Below are positions 8,280 through 15,923 of a stretch of 64,000 nt of DNA, piece by piece; position 1 is the first letter of the stretch, and each line of letters begins with the position of its first letter. The DNA is taken from contig NZ_CP048882.1 of assembly GCF_015910445.1 (NCBI RefSeq), positions 2,170,001 to 2,234,000 on the forward strand, in the 5' to 3' direction. The notes beneath the pieces are model-generated. The model worked only from the letters and a program-made list of their open reading frames with translations. It searched no databases and was not told the DNA's origin. A program made the translations under genes and the position numbers. This DNA is from Streptomyces bathyalis (GTDB taxonomy: Bacteria; Actinomycetota; Actinomycetes; Streptomycetales; Streptomycetaceae).

Positions 8280-8437
8280 ACAGGAAAGGCCCAGGGCTTC
8301 GTGTTGTCTAAACCGATTCTGGTACCGCGCACCACCACAGCACCACCTGCCCTCTCTTCGGGCTAGCTGCGACCTCTCCTTCGTCGCGCGGGACGCCGGG
8401 CATGAGCAGCCCGGCGCCGTCTCTTCGGGGTACCAAC

Positions 8438-9061
8438 CTAATGTGGGTTCTCCATCTCGTGATGCGATAGGATGCCATTGTTTCGTACGAAGTCTCCCCA
8501 ATGGCCAGACTGACCTATCAAGAGATCTCCATCGAACTCAGCAGCTGTTCTCATTAGGCATTCTTTCAATTCCGACCTCTTGGCGCACACGTCTCCAAAC
8601 AGATTTTGCAGCTGCCGCACCTCCACGTTGTGATTCAGCGGAGGAGTCCTGGTTAATTCACACATCTTGTTAACTTGAAAGGCCAAGTCAAAATACTGAG
8701 ATGCCAGCGTCTTAAACTCGTCAAAGTGCTGTTCAAGATCTCGATTACCGACTCCAAGTGCGCGAACTACATCATACGCGTCCGACTGCCTCAACAGTAG
8801 GTACAGATCGCTGACTCTTAAACGGCTCTCTTTCTCAAGAAGATCACGCACTGTGGCATCAACACTCATCTTGACTAAACGCGACCACTCATTTACAACT
8901 CGAAGTTTATAAACTAGCCTTTCCTTGGCTTGCACTTCGTTACATTTCACTGCGTCCCGCGCCTTATTTATCTCGGCAAGATGATTTTTTAGGTATTCGA
9001 CAGAATGCGTACCAGCAAAACCCACGAATGCCCCGGCTAGCGCAGCAACTATTGCGTCCAT
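8438..9061 (-). CDS. hypothetical protein with N-terminal membrane anchor
   Basis: This is a 207-residue protein. Its first 20 residues (MDAIVAALAGAFVGFAGTHS) look like a membrane anchor. The rest is helical, charged and low in proline, with likely coiled-coil stretches (YLKNHLAEINKARDAV; residues 25-60). Base composition is much more AT-rich than the surroundings (for example TTT/ATT/AAC use), a sign of transfer from a lower-GC source. The ATG at 9061 follows AAGG at about 11 nt. It lies alone between two tRNA-Gly scars. I do not recognise a family; anchored coiled-coil proteins of this size occur in defence islands, but that is only context. Confidence 0.6.
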   Translation of the reverse strand: MDAIVAALAGAFVGFAGTHSVEYLKNHLAEINKARDAVKCNEVQAKERLVYKLRVVNEWSRLVKMSVDATVRDLLEKESRLRVSDLYLLLRQSDAYDVVRALGVGNRDLEQHFDEFKTLASQYFDLAFQVNKMCELTRTPPLNHNVEVRQLQNLFGDVCAKRSELKECLMRTAAEFDGDLLIGQSGHWGDFVRNNGILSHHEMENPH

Positions 9062-9415
9062 GGAGCCTTACCTTACACGACCTGACTTGTTCGAGACGAC
9101 GATGGCTGGGTTACTCCACATGAGGTAGACAAGACAATGGCACCCCTCGCCAAGAGTGATTCGATGCGATGGATTTCAGCCGTCTCGATAGTGAATCAAG
9201 ACCCTGGCTCCCACCACCGATAGCGGGGGTGATACGCATATCAGTAAAGCTGCAGTTCCGCACGAAAGTTGGGAGCGTCGACGGGGCCGTGCAAGGTAGC
9301 TCCACGACGAAGGGCGCCGGGCGTTTGGCTGGCCAGCGCAGTCGCCTGGCTGGCCGGACGATTGTCCTCCGATCAGTGAGCGTTCTGCTTGCCACTCGTC
9401 TCCCCGTCGTGCAAC
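9062..9415. other. intergenic, no gene seen
   Basis: No supported gene or clear signal was found between the AT-rich hypothetical gene and the small membrane-protein gene. Open frames here read as arginine/serine-rich noise. Confidence 0.35.
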
Positions 9416-9586
9416 TCAGTGCATGTCGGGGTCTTGATCCCGCTCTCCATCGCGCCACGCCTTTCGTGCCGTGTGCCAGGCGTGAAAGAGCGCCTGTAAC
9501 TGATCTAGGAGTCCCTTCGCCGCGTACAGCGATATCGAGAGCACACCGGCTCCGGCGAGAATAGTGAGAGTAAGGGTGTCGCCCAC
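9416..9586 (-). CDS. 56-residue membrane-anchored small protein
   Basis: This ORF is GTG at 9586 to TGA at 9416. The translation begins MGDTLTLTILAGAGVLSIS and contains YAAKGLLDQLQALFHAWHTARKAW before an acidic end. An AAGGA box lies about 8 nt before the start. The N-terminal 20 residues form a hydrophobic helix; the rest is amphipathic and basic. Very similar small proteins with a YAAKG-LLDQL core recur in Streptomyces mobile elements, as far as I remember. Their function is unknown. Codon use fits a coding frame better than the overlapping longer frames. Confidence 0.55.
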   Translation of the reverse strand: MGDTLTLTILAGAGVLSISLYAAKGLLDQLQALFHAWHTARKAWRDGERDQDPDMH

Positions 9587-10443
9587 CGGTTGGATCCTTC
9601 CCTGACGGGTGGCCGAACCCGGGCAGCAGGTTCAGTTCGACCACCATGTTCGTGGACAGAACTGAGTTCCTGCCGACACCAAAAAACAGAAGCTGAGGAG
9701 ATGACCCTCAGCGGGTCTCTTCTAAGGGATGCACAAAACGGGCATAGGCCAGCCCGGGCGGCTGAAGCCGATCCCCCGCCACCTGTGTCGGCGATGAACG
9801 AGCTCTCGGATTCCTTCCTGGCACCCCGACCGCATGTCGGGCCGCCCAGGGAGCGGACAGTCCAGGCAAACCTGCTCTGAGATTGCACTGAATCTAACAC
9901 ACAATCAGGTGACCTTTCTGTCCCCTTGGAACCTTCAGACAGTTCAACCTGCCCTGCTCCGTGCCGAGGTGGGCGAATGCCATCCTGCGATGCGGCCTCC
10001 GACAGCCCCTCTCCGTGTTGTGAGCGACCGTCCATCGGTCCAACCGCCGTCGAGGTCCCCGCTCCGTCACACCAGATGTGCACCAGAACGGACGGCAATC
10101 CCGGTTACCACGGTCGTGACACGGCGACGCGGACGACCGCCCAGGAACCGTTATGCCAGCTCAGCGGCCCCCGCTAGACGGATCTGCACGGGTGGTGATT
10201 CCCAAGCTCATAGCGCGGGTGCGAGTCTCATGGGCCGCTCCAGAGAAAGTCTTCAGGCCAGAGGACTGGGGACTCCTTCGTTTGCGGTCTTGTGCCAGCC
10301 CCTTGCTAGATGACCGGCGACGTCCTTCCTGTCAGCCTTCGTAGCTGCTCGTCCCACGTGGCCATGAGGACCAATCGTTGTGTCACCGGTGCCCTCTACA
10401 GTCAGACGCGGCAATGCATGATCACGGCCCGAAGGGGGGCGTT
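9587..10443. other. intergenic region carrying tRNA-Gly scar, copy 2
   Basis: No gene is supported. Positions 10070-10242 repeat the end segment found at 8109-8279: CACCAGATGTGCACCAGA matches CACCAGATGCGCACCAGA, and 10194-10242 (GGTGATTCCCAAGCTCA then GCGCGGGTGCGAG and CCGCTCCA) is a decayed copy of the tRNA-Gly(CCC) 3' half, about 40 of 49 bases identical to copy 1, with its T arm no longer able to pair fully. This marks the far end of a small inserted segment or a nested integration. Confidence 0.55.
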
Positions 10444-11826
10444 GTGCTCCAACAAGACAACGTGAATGAGCTCTGTGCAGCCGTCGAGGCGCTGCGAGTG
10501 GATCAGTCCACCGGGTTGCCAGCACTGCATCAGCCCATCACGCTGCTGTGGGGGCTCGGGCGTGCCGCGACCGGACAGCCGCGGTTGGTCCCATGGACCG
10601 ATGCGCGCACCCAATTGCGCCACCTGCTGAGCAAATACGGGCGCCCAGGTTCGGATCCCTCGCCGGAGTATCCCTTCGTGGCCCTAAGTCGATCCCGATT
10701 GTGGGAGCTTGACGGTGTAGCCGGCGAAGTACCGCAGGCGCGTGGTTCGCGGCTACGGCCGTGGCTCACCGCGCAGAACCCACGTGCAGGCCTGCGCGAC
10801 GATGTCTACACCCTCATGGCCACGGACCAGGCTGCACGGCAGCGAATGGTTGACGTGCTGCTGCGCCGCTTCTTCGAAGGCGAAGCTCCCGCCCGGCTAC
10901 TACAGGACTGCCAACTGGCCGACCCAGTCTTTGACGGGTTTGGTGAGGTGCCCGGCATCGATGCGGGCCAAGCTTTTGAAGACCGCCGAGCGCTGGCAGC
11001 GGCAGGCGTTCATCGCCCCCGACAGGCGGGCATCTGTGGCACCGCGGAGCAGGGCGCAGAATCCATCGTGGTCTCGGGCGGCTACGAGGACGACGAAGAC
11101 TACGGTGACTTGATCGTCTACACCGGCCAAGGCGGCCGCGACCCCGACACAGGCCGACAGGTACGCGACCAGGAACTCACACGAGGCAACGCCGCCTTGG
11201 TCACCAACCTGACCACCGGCACACCAGTACGCGTGGTGCGCGGAGCCGGCGGAGATCGGCAGTATTCGCCAGCGAATGGGCTGCGCTACGACGGACTATT
11301 CCACGTAGAGGACTACTGGTCCGAGCGCGGACGTTCCGGCTATCTAGTCTGGCGCTACCGGCTCACCCAGCAGCTTCCACAGACAGCAGCGACTCCGCAG
11401 CCCGCCATCCCAGACCCTCGGCAGCCAGAGGGACGGCAAGCTCCCGGACGCACAAGGGTCACCACCCAGCGCATCGTACGCAGCACTGTGGTCGCGGACT
11501 TCGTCAAGCGCTCCCACGACTACACGTGCCAAGTCTGCGACATCCGCTTGACCACCCCGACTGGCGCATACGCAGAAGCCGCCCACATCAAGCCCCTCGG
11601 CCGCCCGCACGCCGGACCCGACATCGCCGCCAACGTCTTGTGCCTGTGTCCCAACCATCACGTACTCTTTGACCTCGGCATGCTGACCATCGCCGACGAC
11701 CTGACTATCACCAGCAGCGCAAGCGCCTCGCACCGAGAGCGACTCCGCGAGGTCGCCACCCACCAGATCGGCCGCGAATACCTCGCCCACCACCGCACCC
11801 ACCACGGCCAACTTTCAGCTCCCTGA
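10444..11826 (+). CDS. modification-dependent endonuclease, SBD-SRA-HNH (ScoMcrA/SprMcrA-like)
   Basis: This protein has 460 residues from GTG 10444, which follows AAGGGGG by 5 nt (an ATG at 10414 is also possible). The N-terminal domain (residues 1-140) contains HQPITLLWGLGRA and EYPFVALSRSRLWEL, matching the sulfur-binding domain of ScoMcrA-type enzymes. The central SRA/YDG domain (about 175-330) has FGEVPGIDAGQAF, AGVHRPRQAGICG and SGGYEDDEDYGD. A C-terminal HNH nuclease (about 360-425) has CQVC, EAAHIKPLGRPH and CLCPNHHVLFDLGML. Known relatives cut DNA carrying phosphorothioate or 5-methylcytosine marks and so exclude incoming modified DNA. It stands alone, as type IV enzymes do. Confidence 0.88.
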   Translation: MLQQDNVNELCAAVEALRVDQSTGLPALHQPITLLWGLGRAATGQPRLVPWTDARTQLRHLLSKYGRPGSDPSPEYPFVALSRSRLWELDGVAGEVPQARGSRLRPWLTAQNPRAGLRDDVYTLMATDQAARQRMVDVLLRRFFEGEAPARLLQDCQLADPVFDGFGEVPGIDAGQAFEDRRALAAAGVHRPRQAGICGTAEQGAESIVVSGGYEDDEDYGDLIVYTGQGGRDPDTGRQVRDQELTRGNAALVTNLTTGTPVRVVRGAGGDRQYSPANGLRYDGLFHVEDYWSERGRSGYLVWRYRLTQQLPQTAATPQPAIPDPRQPEGRQAPGRTRVTTQRIVRSTVVADFVKRSHDYTCQVCDIRLTTPTGAYAEAAHIKPLGRPHAGPDIAANVLCLCPNHHVLFDLGMLTIADDLTITSSASASHRERLREVATHQIGREYLAHHRTHHGQLSAP

Positions 11827-11868
11827 CGCAGGAACGTGAAAAGAGCTACGGAGGCAGGGCTCCGCCCA

Positions 11869-11909
11869 TAGACTTCCGAGCTGCCCACAGCTTGTAAAAC
11901 AGAAGGTCG
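11869..11909 (+). repeat. 41-bp imperfect direct repeat, copy 2
   Basis: This is the partner of the copy at 6110-6149. It starts TAGACTTCCGAGCTGCCC and ends CTTGTAAAACAGAAGGTCG. It lies in the short gap between the convergent stops of the McrA-like gene and the NB-ARC gene. With copy 1 it brackets the pentapeptide operon, the tRNA-Gly scars and the endonuclease. Confidence 0.5.
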
Positions 11910-11927
11910 TCTCGCTCCCGTGTGGGT

Positions 11928-14096
11928 TCAGGAGCGGTCAGCGAGCTCCGCGATGTGCGCCTGGATGCGCTGGGCATCGGCGTTACGGTGCTGGGCTGAG
12001 TAGAGCTCAAGCGCCTGTTGCCAGATGTGGCGGGCTTCGCCTGGATCGTAGACGGCAAGAGCACTTCCGAGGTGGTCGAGTGCGTCTGCCTGGCCGGTGA
12101 TGTCACCGATGTCGGAATACAGGGCGATGGCCCGACGGAAGTGCCCAGCCGCAGTGCGGGGCTCGCCTGTGTGGTGATCGATGTAACCCAGGCTGAGGAG
12201 AGTCCTTGCCTCGCCGCTGCGGTCGTTGCTGGAGCGGCACCTGTTCAGGGCCTGGGCACAGTGACTGCGGGCCTCGTCGACGTGGCCCAGTTTTGCCATG
12301 TACCAGCCGACTTCGTTGAGGGCATGGGAGCCGCTGAGCGGGACGCCGAGTGCATCGTAAAGCTCAAGCGCCTGCTCGGAATGCCGAAGTGCCTGCTGAT
12401 TGTCGCCCTGCTCTTCATACGCTTTGGCGACGGCCCGGTGAGTGTGCGCCTGCCCTAGAAGGTCGCCATCCTCTTCTGCTCCGGCGAGCGCGACTTTGTG
12501 GTGGGACAGTGCTTCCTCGTGGCGACCCAGCTGTGCGCATGCACGCCCGAGATGGCGATGCGAGCGCGTACGGGTGGGGGGATCGTTGAGGTGTTTTGAC
12601 GCGTCTGCGCCGGCCCGCCAAGCGATCAGGTTGTCATGGAGGTGCCCTTGTCGAAGCTGGAACGTGGTGAGAGTCCAGGCCAACTGCCAGACTCGGGCAT
12701 GCCATTGTCTCTCGGCCGCCATGTGTTGGATCGCCATCAAGTTGGCGCGTTCGGCGCTGAACCACTCCCATGCGGCCCCGGCATCGGCGAGGGGTTGCGG
12801 CTGACACCCATCTGATTGTTCACCCAGTTCAATTGCTGCGTGATGCGGCGCGATGAGTACGTCTGCATCGTGCGCGGTGCGGGCGCAGAACTCGGTCAGA
12901 CGTTGCAGGGCCCGAGTGCATTCCTCCTGCGGGTGATCTGCCCGCGCTCGCTGCGCCGCGTAGAGCCGAACGAGGTCATGCATGCGGTAGCGACCGGATG
13001 CATGTTGCTGCACCAGGGAGACGCGCACCAACTCCCGCAGAATCTTTCGTACTCCCGTAACCGACAAGCCAGTAAGGCTAGCGGCGGCATGGACACTGAG
13101 GTCAGAGCCAGGAGCCAGCCCCACCAACCGAAAAACGGCGGCTTGCTCTGCGCTGAGGGCCGCGTACGACCACGAGAGAACGGCCTCCAACTGCGTAGCC
13201 GATGAGCCTGCGTCCAGCGCTTCTAGCCGTGTGGCGGCATCACGGAGCTCCTCCGCGAATTCGGCGAGCGGGACGTGGGGCTGGAGGCGTGCATGGCTGG
13301 CGACGATGCTCAGTGCGAGTGGTAGCCCCGCGCAGTACTCGACCAACTCCGTTACGGCAGCGGGTTCAGCGGACAGCCGGTCCTGGCCCAGGTGGCGGCT
13401 CAACAGAGCCAGTGCATCGGACCCACCGAGTGCGTCGACGGGGAGCATGTGCGCGCCGTGTGTCGCTGACAGGCCCGCCATCTGATCGCGACTTGTCACC
13501 AGAACTGTGCACGTCGCGCTGCCCGGGAGAAGCTGGGCCACCTGGTCACTGTCCCGGGCGTTGTCCAGCACCATCAGTATCCGGCGCTGCGCTACAAGAC
13601 TTCGGAACAGGGCAAGTTGGGCACTGGGATCTGCTGGGATCTCCTTCTGGTCCGCGACGAGGGCATCGAGGAAGCCGCGCACCGCATCGGGCGGAGCCAC
13701 CGGTTTGTCGCTGGGGTCGAAGCCTCGCAGATTGACGAAGAGCTGCCCGTCCGGAAACCGATCGAGATGCCGGTGAGCCCAGTGCAGTGCTAGCCACGTC
13801 TTCCCTATGCCACCGCTCCCGCCGATAGCAGAGATCACCACAGGCGAGTTCTCTTGCACGCTCGTTTCCAGGGCTTTGTTGAGAGACGCTAGTTCAACCT
13901 CGCGCCCGATGAAAGCGCGGGGCGCTGGAGGCAGCTGTCGAGGAATCACTGAGCCCGGACTGGCCGTGTGGATGTGAACGCCGCCATGAAGCTCCCTGGC
14001 CTGCACCACGGGGCCGTTGACCGTGCCGCTGACAGAGTTGTGCAACTCGGCTGCATCTGTCGGGCTATCCGGCGCGTCTCGTGGTAGCTCCCTCAT
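11928..14096 (-). CDS. NB-ARC/TPR STAND protein without DNA-binding domain
   Basis: This protein has 722 residues from the ATG at 14096; a TTG start at 14186 would add 30 residues, and neither has a clear ribosome binding site. It begins with a glycine/valine-rich segment (NSVSGTVNGPVVQA...GGVHIHTA) common before Streptomyces STAND ATPases. The NB-ARC NTPase has Walker A GGSGGIGKT (about 92-100) and Walker B ILMVLDNA, followed by a winged-helix region (LSWSYAALSAEQAAVFRLVGL) and about six TPR units to the C-terminus (RSHRHLGRACAQLGRHEEAL and repeats). Relatives of this size act as signal-integrating ATPases, some in defence. There is no SARP or HTH domain, so it is not an obvious transcription factor. 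Confidence 0.85.
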   Translation of the reverse strand: MRELPRDAPDSPTDAAELHNSVSGTVNGPVVQARELHGGVHIHTASPGSVIPRQLPPAPRAFIGREVELASLNKALETSVQENSPVVISAIGGSGGIGKTWLALHWAHRHLDRFPDGQLFVNLRGFDPSDKPVAPPDAVRGFLDALVADQKEIPADPSAQLALFRSLVAQRRILMVLDNARDSDQVAQLLPGSATCTVLVTSRDQMAGLSATHGAHMLPVDALGGSDALALLSRHLGQDRLSAEPAAVTELVEYCAGLPLALSIVASHARLQPHVPLAEFAEELRDAATRLEALDAGSSATQLEAVLSWSYAALSAEQAAVFRLVGLAPGSDLSVHAAASLTGLSVTGVRKILRELVRVSLVQQHASGRYRMHDLVRLYAAQRARADHPQEECTRALQRLTEFCARTAHDADVLIAPHHAAIELGEQSDGCQPQPLADAGAAWEWFSAERANLMAIQHMAAERQWHARVWQLAWTLTTFQLRQGHLHDNLIAWRAGADASKHLNDPPTRTRSHRHLGRACAQLGRHEEALSHHKVALAGAEEDGDLLGQAHTHRAVAKAYEEQGDNQQALRHSEQALELYDALGVPLSGSHALNEVGWYMAKLGHVDEARSHCAQALNRCRSSNDRSGEARTLLSLGYIDHHTGEPRTAAGHFRRAIALYSDIGDITGQADALDHLGSALAVYDPGEARHIWQQALELYSAQHRNADAQRIQAHIAELADRS

Positions 14097-14482
14097 AACG
14101 ACGAGTGTGCCACTCGGGGCGGAGGGCTTAGACCCGTGCAGTTGGGCACGAATCCGTCGGCACCAGATACGTACTCGATGGGGCAATAGGCCACGCTTGA
14201 CGTTCGCTTGAATACGAGGTCCGCGGTCTGCCGCTCGTTCGAGCTGCGGCGCTGGGGCGCCGGTCTCGACCGGCGGCAGACCGCATGATTCATCAGCGCT
14301 CAGTTGCTGAGGACTGTGGCGTCTCTACAGAACCTTGCCGAGCGAGCGAATCGCCTCTCGCCCAGACCTGGGCTCTGTGGGCAACGGCCGTCCCAGTATC
14401 AGCTTGAGGCAGGCTCGCAGAAGCCCCGTACACCGTTGGCAAGGACGGGCCGAGCCGGTGTACGGGGCGTTTTCGGAGGTGG
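14097..14482. other. intergenic region with hairpin terminator
   Basis: No gene is seen. A perfect 13-bp inverted repeat, GCCCCGTACACCG (14423-14435) with CGGTGTACGGGGC (14456-14468), is followed by GTTTT on the plus strand. It lies just past the stop of the leftward gene ending at 14483, so it can end that operon. The rest, up to the NB-ARC start, should hold that gene's promoter, which I cannot locate with confidence. Confidence 0.55.
14423..14468. terminator. 13-bp stem terminator
   Basis: Perfect inverted repeat GCCCCGTACACCG / CGGTGTACGGGGC with a 20-nt loop and GTTTT directly after it on the plus strand. It sits immediately beyond the end of the leftward primase-like/small-protein operon. 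Confidence 0.7.
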
Positions 14483-14803
14483 TCACCCTGGGGGAGCTTC
14501 CGGCGGCGTACCGCTGTGCGGATCAGTGGCGGTGCGAGCCATTTCGACGGAAAGGCCGGCCGTCAGGGCGCGTGTTAGCAATTCAGCTGCTTCCGGGCGT
14601 ACTTCGCCGAGGCAGACGATCCCGTCACCCCGGACATTCACGTCCGCCCGTAGGCCCGGCAAATCGGTTTCCAGGCCCAGAACTCGAAGAGCTTCAGCCA
14701 ACGCGTCAGCTCCACGTCGACCTTCCATCCAACCGCGTACGTAGGGGACGTCGGATTGAAGGTCCTCGGCGCTCGGGGCGCACACGTCTCGCCTGCCTGT
14801 CAT
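14483..14803 (-). CDS. small hypothetical protein, paralogue of the next gene upstream
   Basis: This 106-residue protein starts at ATG 14803 (MTGRRDVCAPSAEDL), with GAGG about 8 nt upstream. The core LRVLGLETDLPGLRADVNVRGDGIVCLGEVRPEAAELL aligns with LRDVLIAAGMERDFPYLRADLNAFGHGMIELGRIAPQTAESL of the upstream gene, so the two are tandem paralogues. Similar short proteins sit beside XRE regulators in many Streptomyces, with no known role. Its start lies about 98 bp inside the end of the upstream gene, an unusually long overlap. Confidence 0.6.
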   Translation of the reverse strand: MTGRRDVCAPSAEDLQSDVPYVRGWMEGRRGADALAEALRVLGLETDLPGLRADVNVRGDGIVCLGEVRPEAAELLTRALTAGLSVEMARTATDPHSGTPPEAPPG

Positions 14804-15113
14804 TCCGTTCACCTCGTTCACCGCTCGCATCGTTCCTACGGCCCTCAGTGGTGCGCACGTCGCTTGGGCACTCCAGAGCCAGCCGAAGCAGCTCTGCGAG
14901 ACTTTCTGCGGTCTGGGGCGCGATGCGGCCAAGCTCGATCATTCCGTGTCCGAAGGCGTTCAAGTCGGCGCGCAGGTAGGGGAAGTCGCGTTCCATCCCG
15001 GCCGCAATGAGGACGTCGCGCAGTGCCGCCATCGCATGACGCGCGGCGTACCACTCACTGCTGTCCAGCGGTGACCAGTTCGCGTCGTCCGGGAAGCTCT
15101 GCTCAGAGTTCAT
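14706..15113 (-). CDS. small hypothetical protein of Streptomyces regulator clusters
   Basis: This 135-residue protein starts at ATG 15113 (MNSEQSFPDDANW). The start overlaps the end of the primase-like gene by 11 bp and has GGAGG just upstream. The first 85 residues carry the conserved fold shared with the next gene. The C-terminal 45 residues are arginine-rich and overlap the following gene in another frame, so the original stop may have been lost and the tail may be spurious. Confidence 0.55.
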   Translation of the reverse strand: MNSEQSFPDDANWSPLDSSEWYAARHAMAALRDVLIAAGMERDFPYLRADLNAFGHGMIELGRIAPQTAESLAELLRLALECPSDVRTTEGRRNDASGERGERNDRQARRVRPERRGPSIRRPLRTRLDGRSTWS

Positions 15114-15681
15114 GAGCTGCCTCCGGCGACACGGCCTCCAGTTGACCTGGCGGTTCACCGAGCGTCGCTTCAAGGTCTACGCGCTCACGCTCATACTGCT
15201 CGGCGCGGTCGACCAGCGCGGACGTAGCCACGAGCATCGCCGCAAGAGCCGCGACTCGCGCAGGCGTGGCTTCCGGGCGCCGTGTCGGAGCACGTAGCCA
15301 GGCGTATCGGTCGGCGCTGAGCGGCATTGGTCCGGGCGCGACGATCACCGAGCCTTCGTCCAGGTAGCGGTAGGAGAGGGCGTCGGTCGTCTCGTTCAAC
15401 ACCATGCGGGCGAAGCGCTCCCGCTGGCCGGACGGCAGAAAGAAGCCCGTTCGCCGCGCTGAGCGGTCCATCATTACGGGACCCATTGGCATGTTGTGGC
15501 GCGTCAGCTGCTCGAAGGTCTCCAGTCCGACCCGCTGAGCGACCGAAACCACGTCGAAGTAGCGGCCGGCCGACAGCGGGTACGGTGCACGCGGATCAGC
15601 GGCCCAGTGCTCACGGCAAACCTCCGGGTCGTCCGCGGAAGCGGACAGCCACTGGATGCCGCGCTTGCTCATCATCTGCAC
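15103..15681 (-). CDS. bifunctional primase/polymerase-like N-terminal domain protein
   Basis: This is a 192-residue protein. The N-terminal sequence KRGIQWLSASADDPEVCREHW followed by DPRAPYPLSAGRYFDVVSV is characteristic of Streptomyces short proteins annotated as primase/polymerase (Prim-Pol) domain proteins. They usually lack the full catalytic set, so primase activity is doubtful. Start codons GTG 15681 or ATG 15675/15672 are all close. First gene of a leftward operon coupled to two small paralogous genes, divergent from an XRE-TPR regulator; this gene neighbourhood is common in Streptomyces. Confidence 0.65.
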   Translation of the reverse strand: MQMMSKRGIQWLSASADDPEVCREHWAADPRAPYPLSAGRYFDVVSVAQRVGLETFEQLTRHNMPMGPVMMDRSARRTGFFLPSGQRERFARMVLNETTDALSYRYLDEGSVIVAPGPMPLSADRYAWLRAPTRRPEATPARVAALAAMLVATSALVDRAEQYERERVDLEATLGEPPGQLEAVSPEAAHEL

Positions 15682-15923
15682 GTCGTCTCACCCCAGTTGG
15701 CGACGACGACCGGGTGGCCGTCGTGGGACCACCTTCCGGGGTACGCCCGTGAGCTGGGGAGATGACGAGAGGTGACGTGGGGTGACGCGCCCTGCAACAG
15801 CACGTCCCCTCGAGTCACTTCCAGGCTGAGTGGCCGGTTAGGAACAAGGGGAAGACACCGAAGCGTGAGGTCCTTACCGTCAGACGGAGAGCCATTGTAG
15901 GTAGAGGAACGGGGGAGGCGGTC

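Noticed and set aside
9505..10098. 197-residue minus frame in the tRNA-Gly scar region
   Set aside because: No ribosome binding site, biased composition, and it conflicts with the better supported 56-residue gene.
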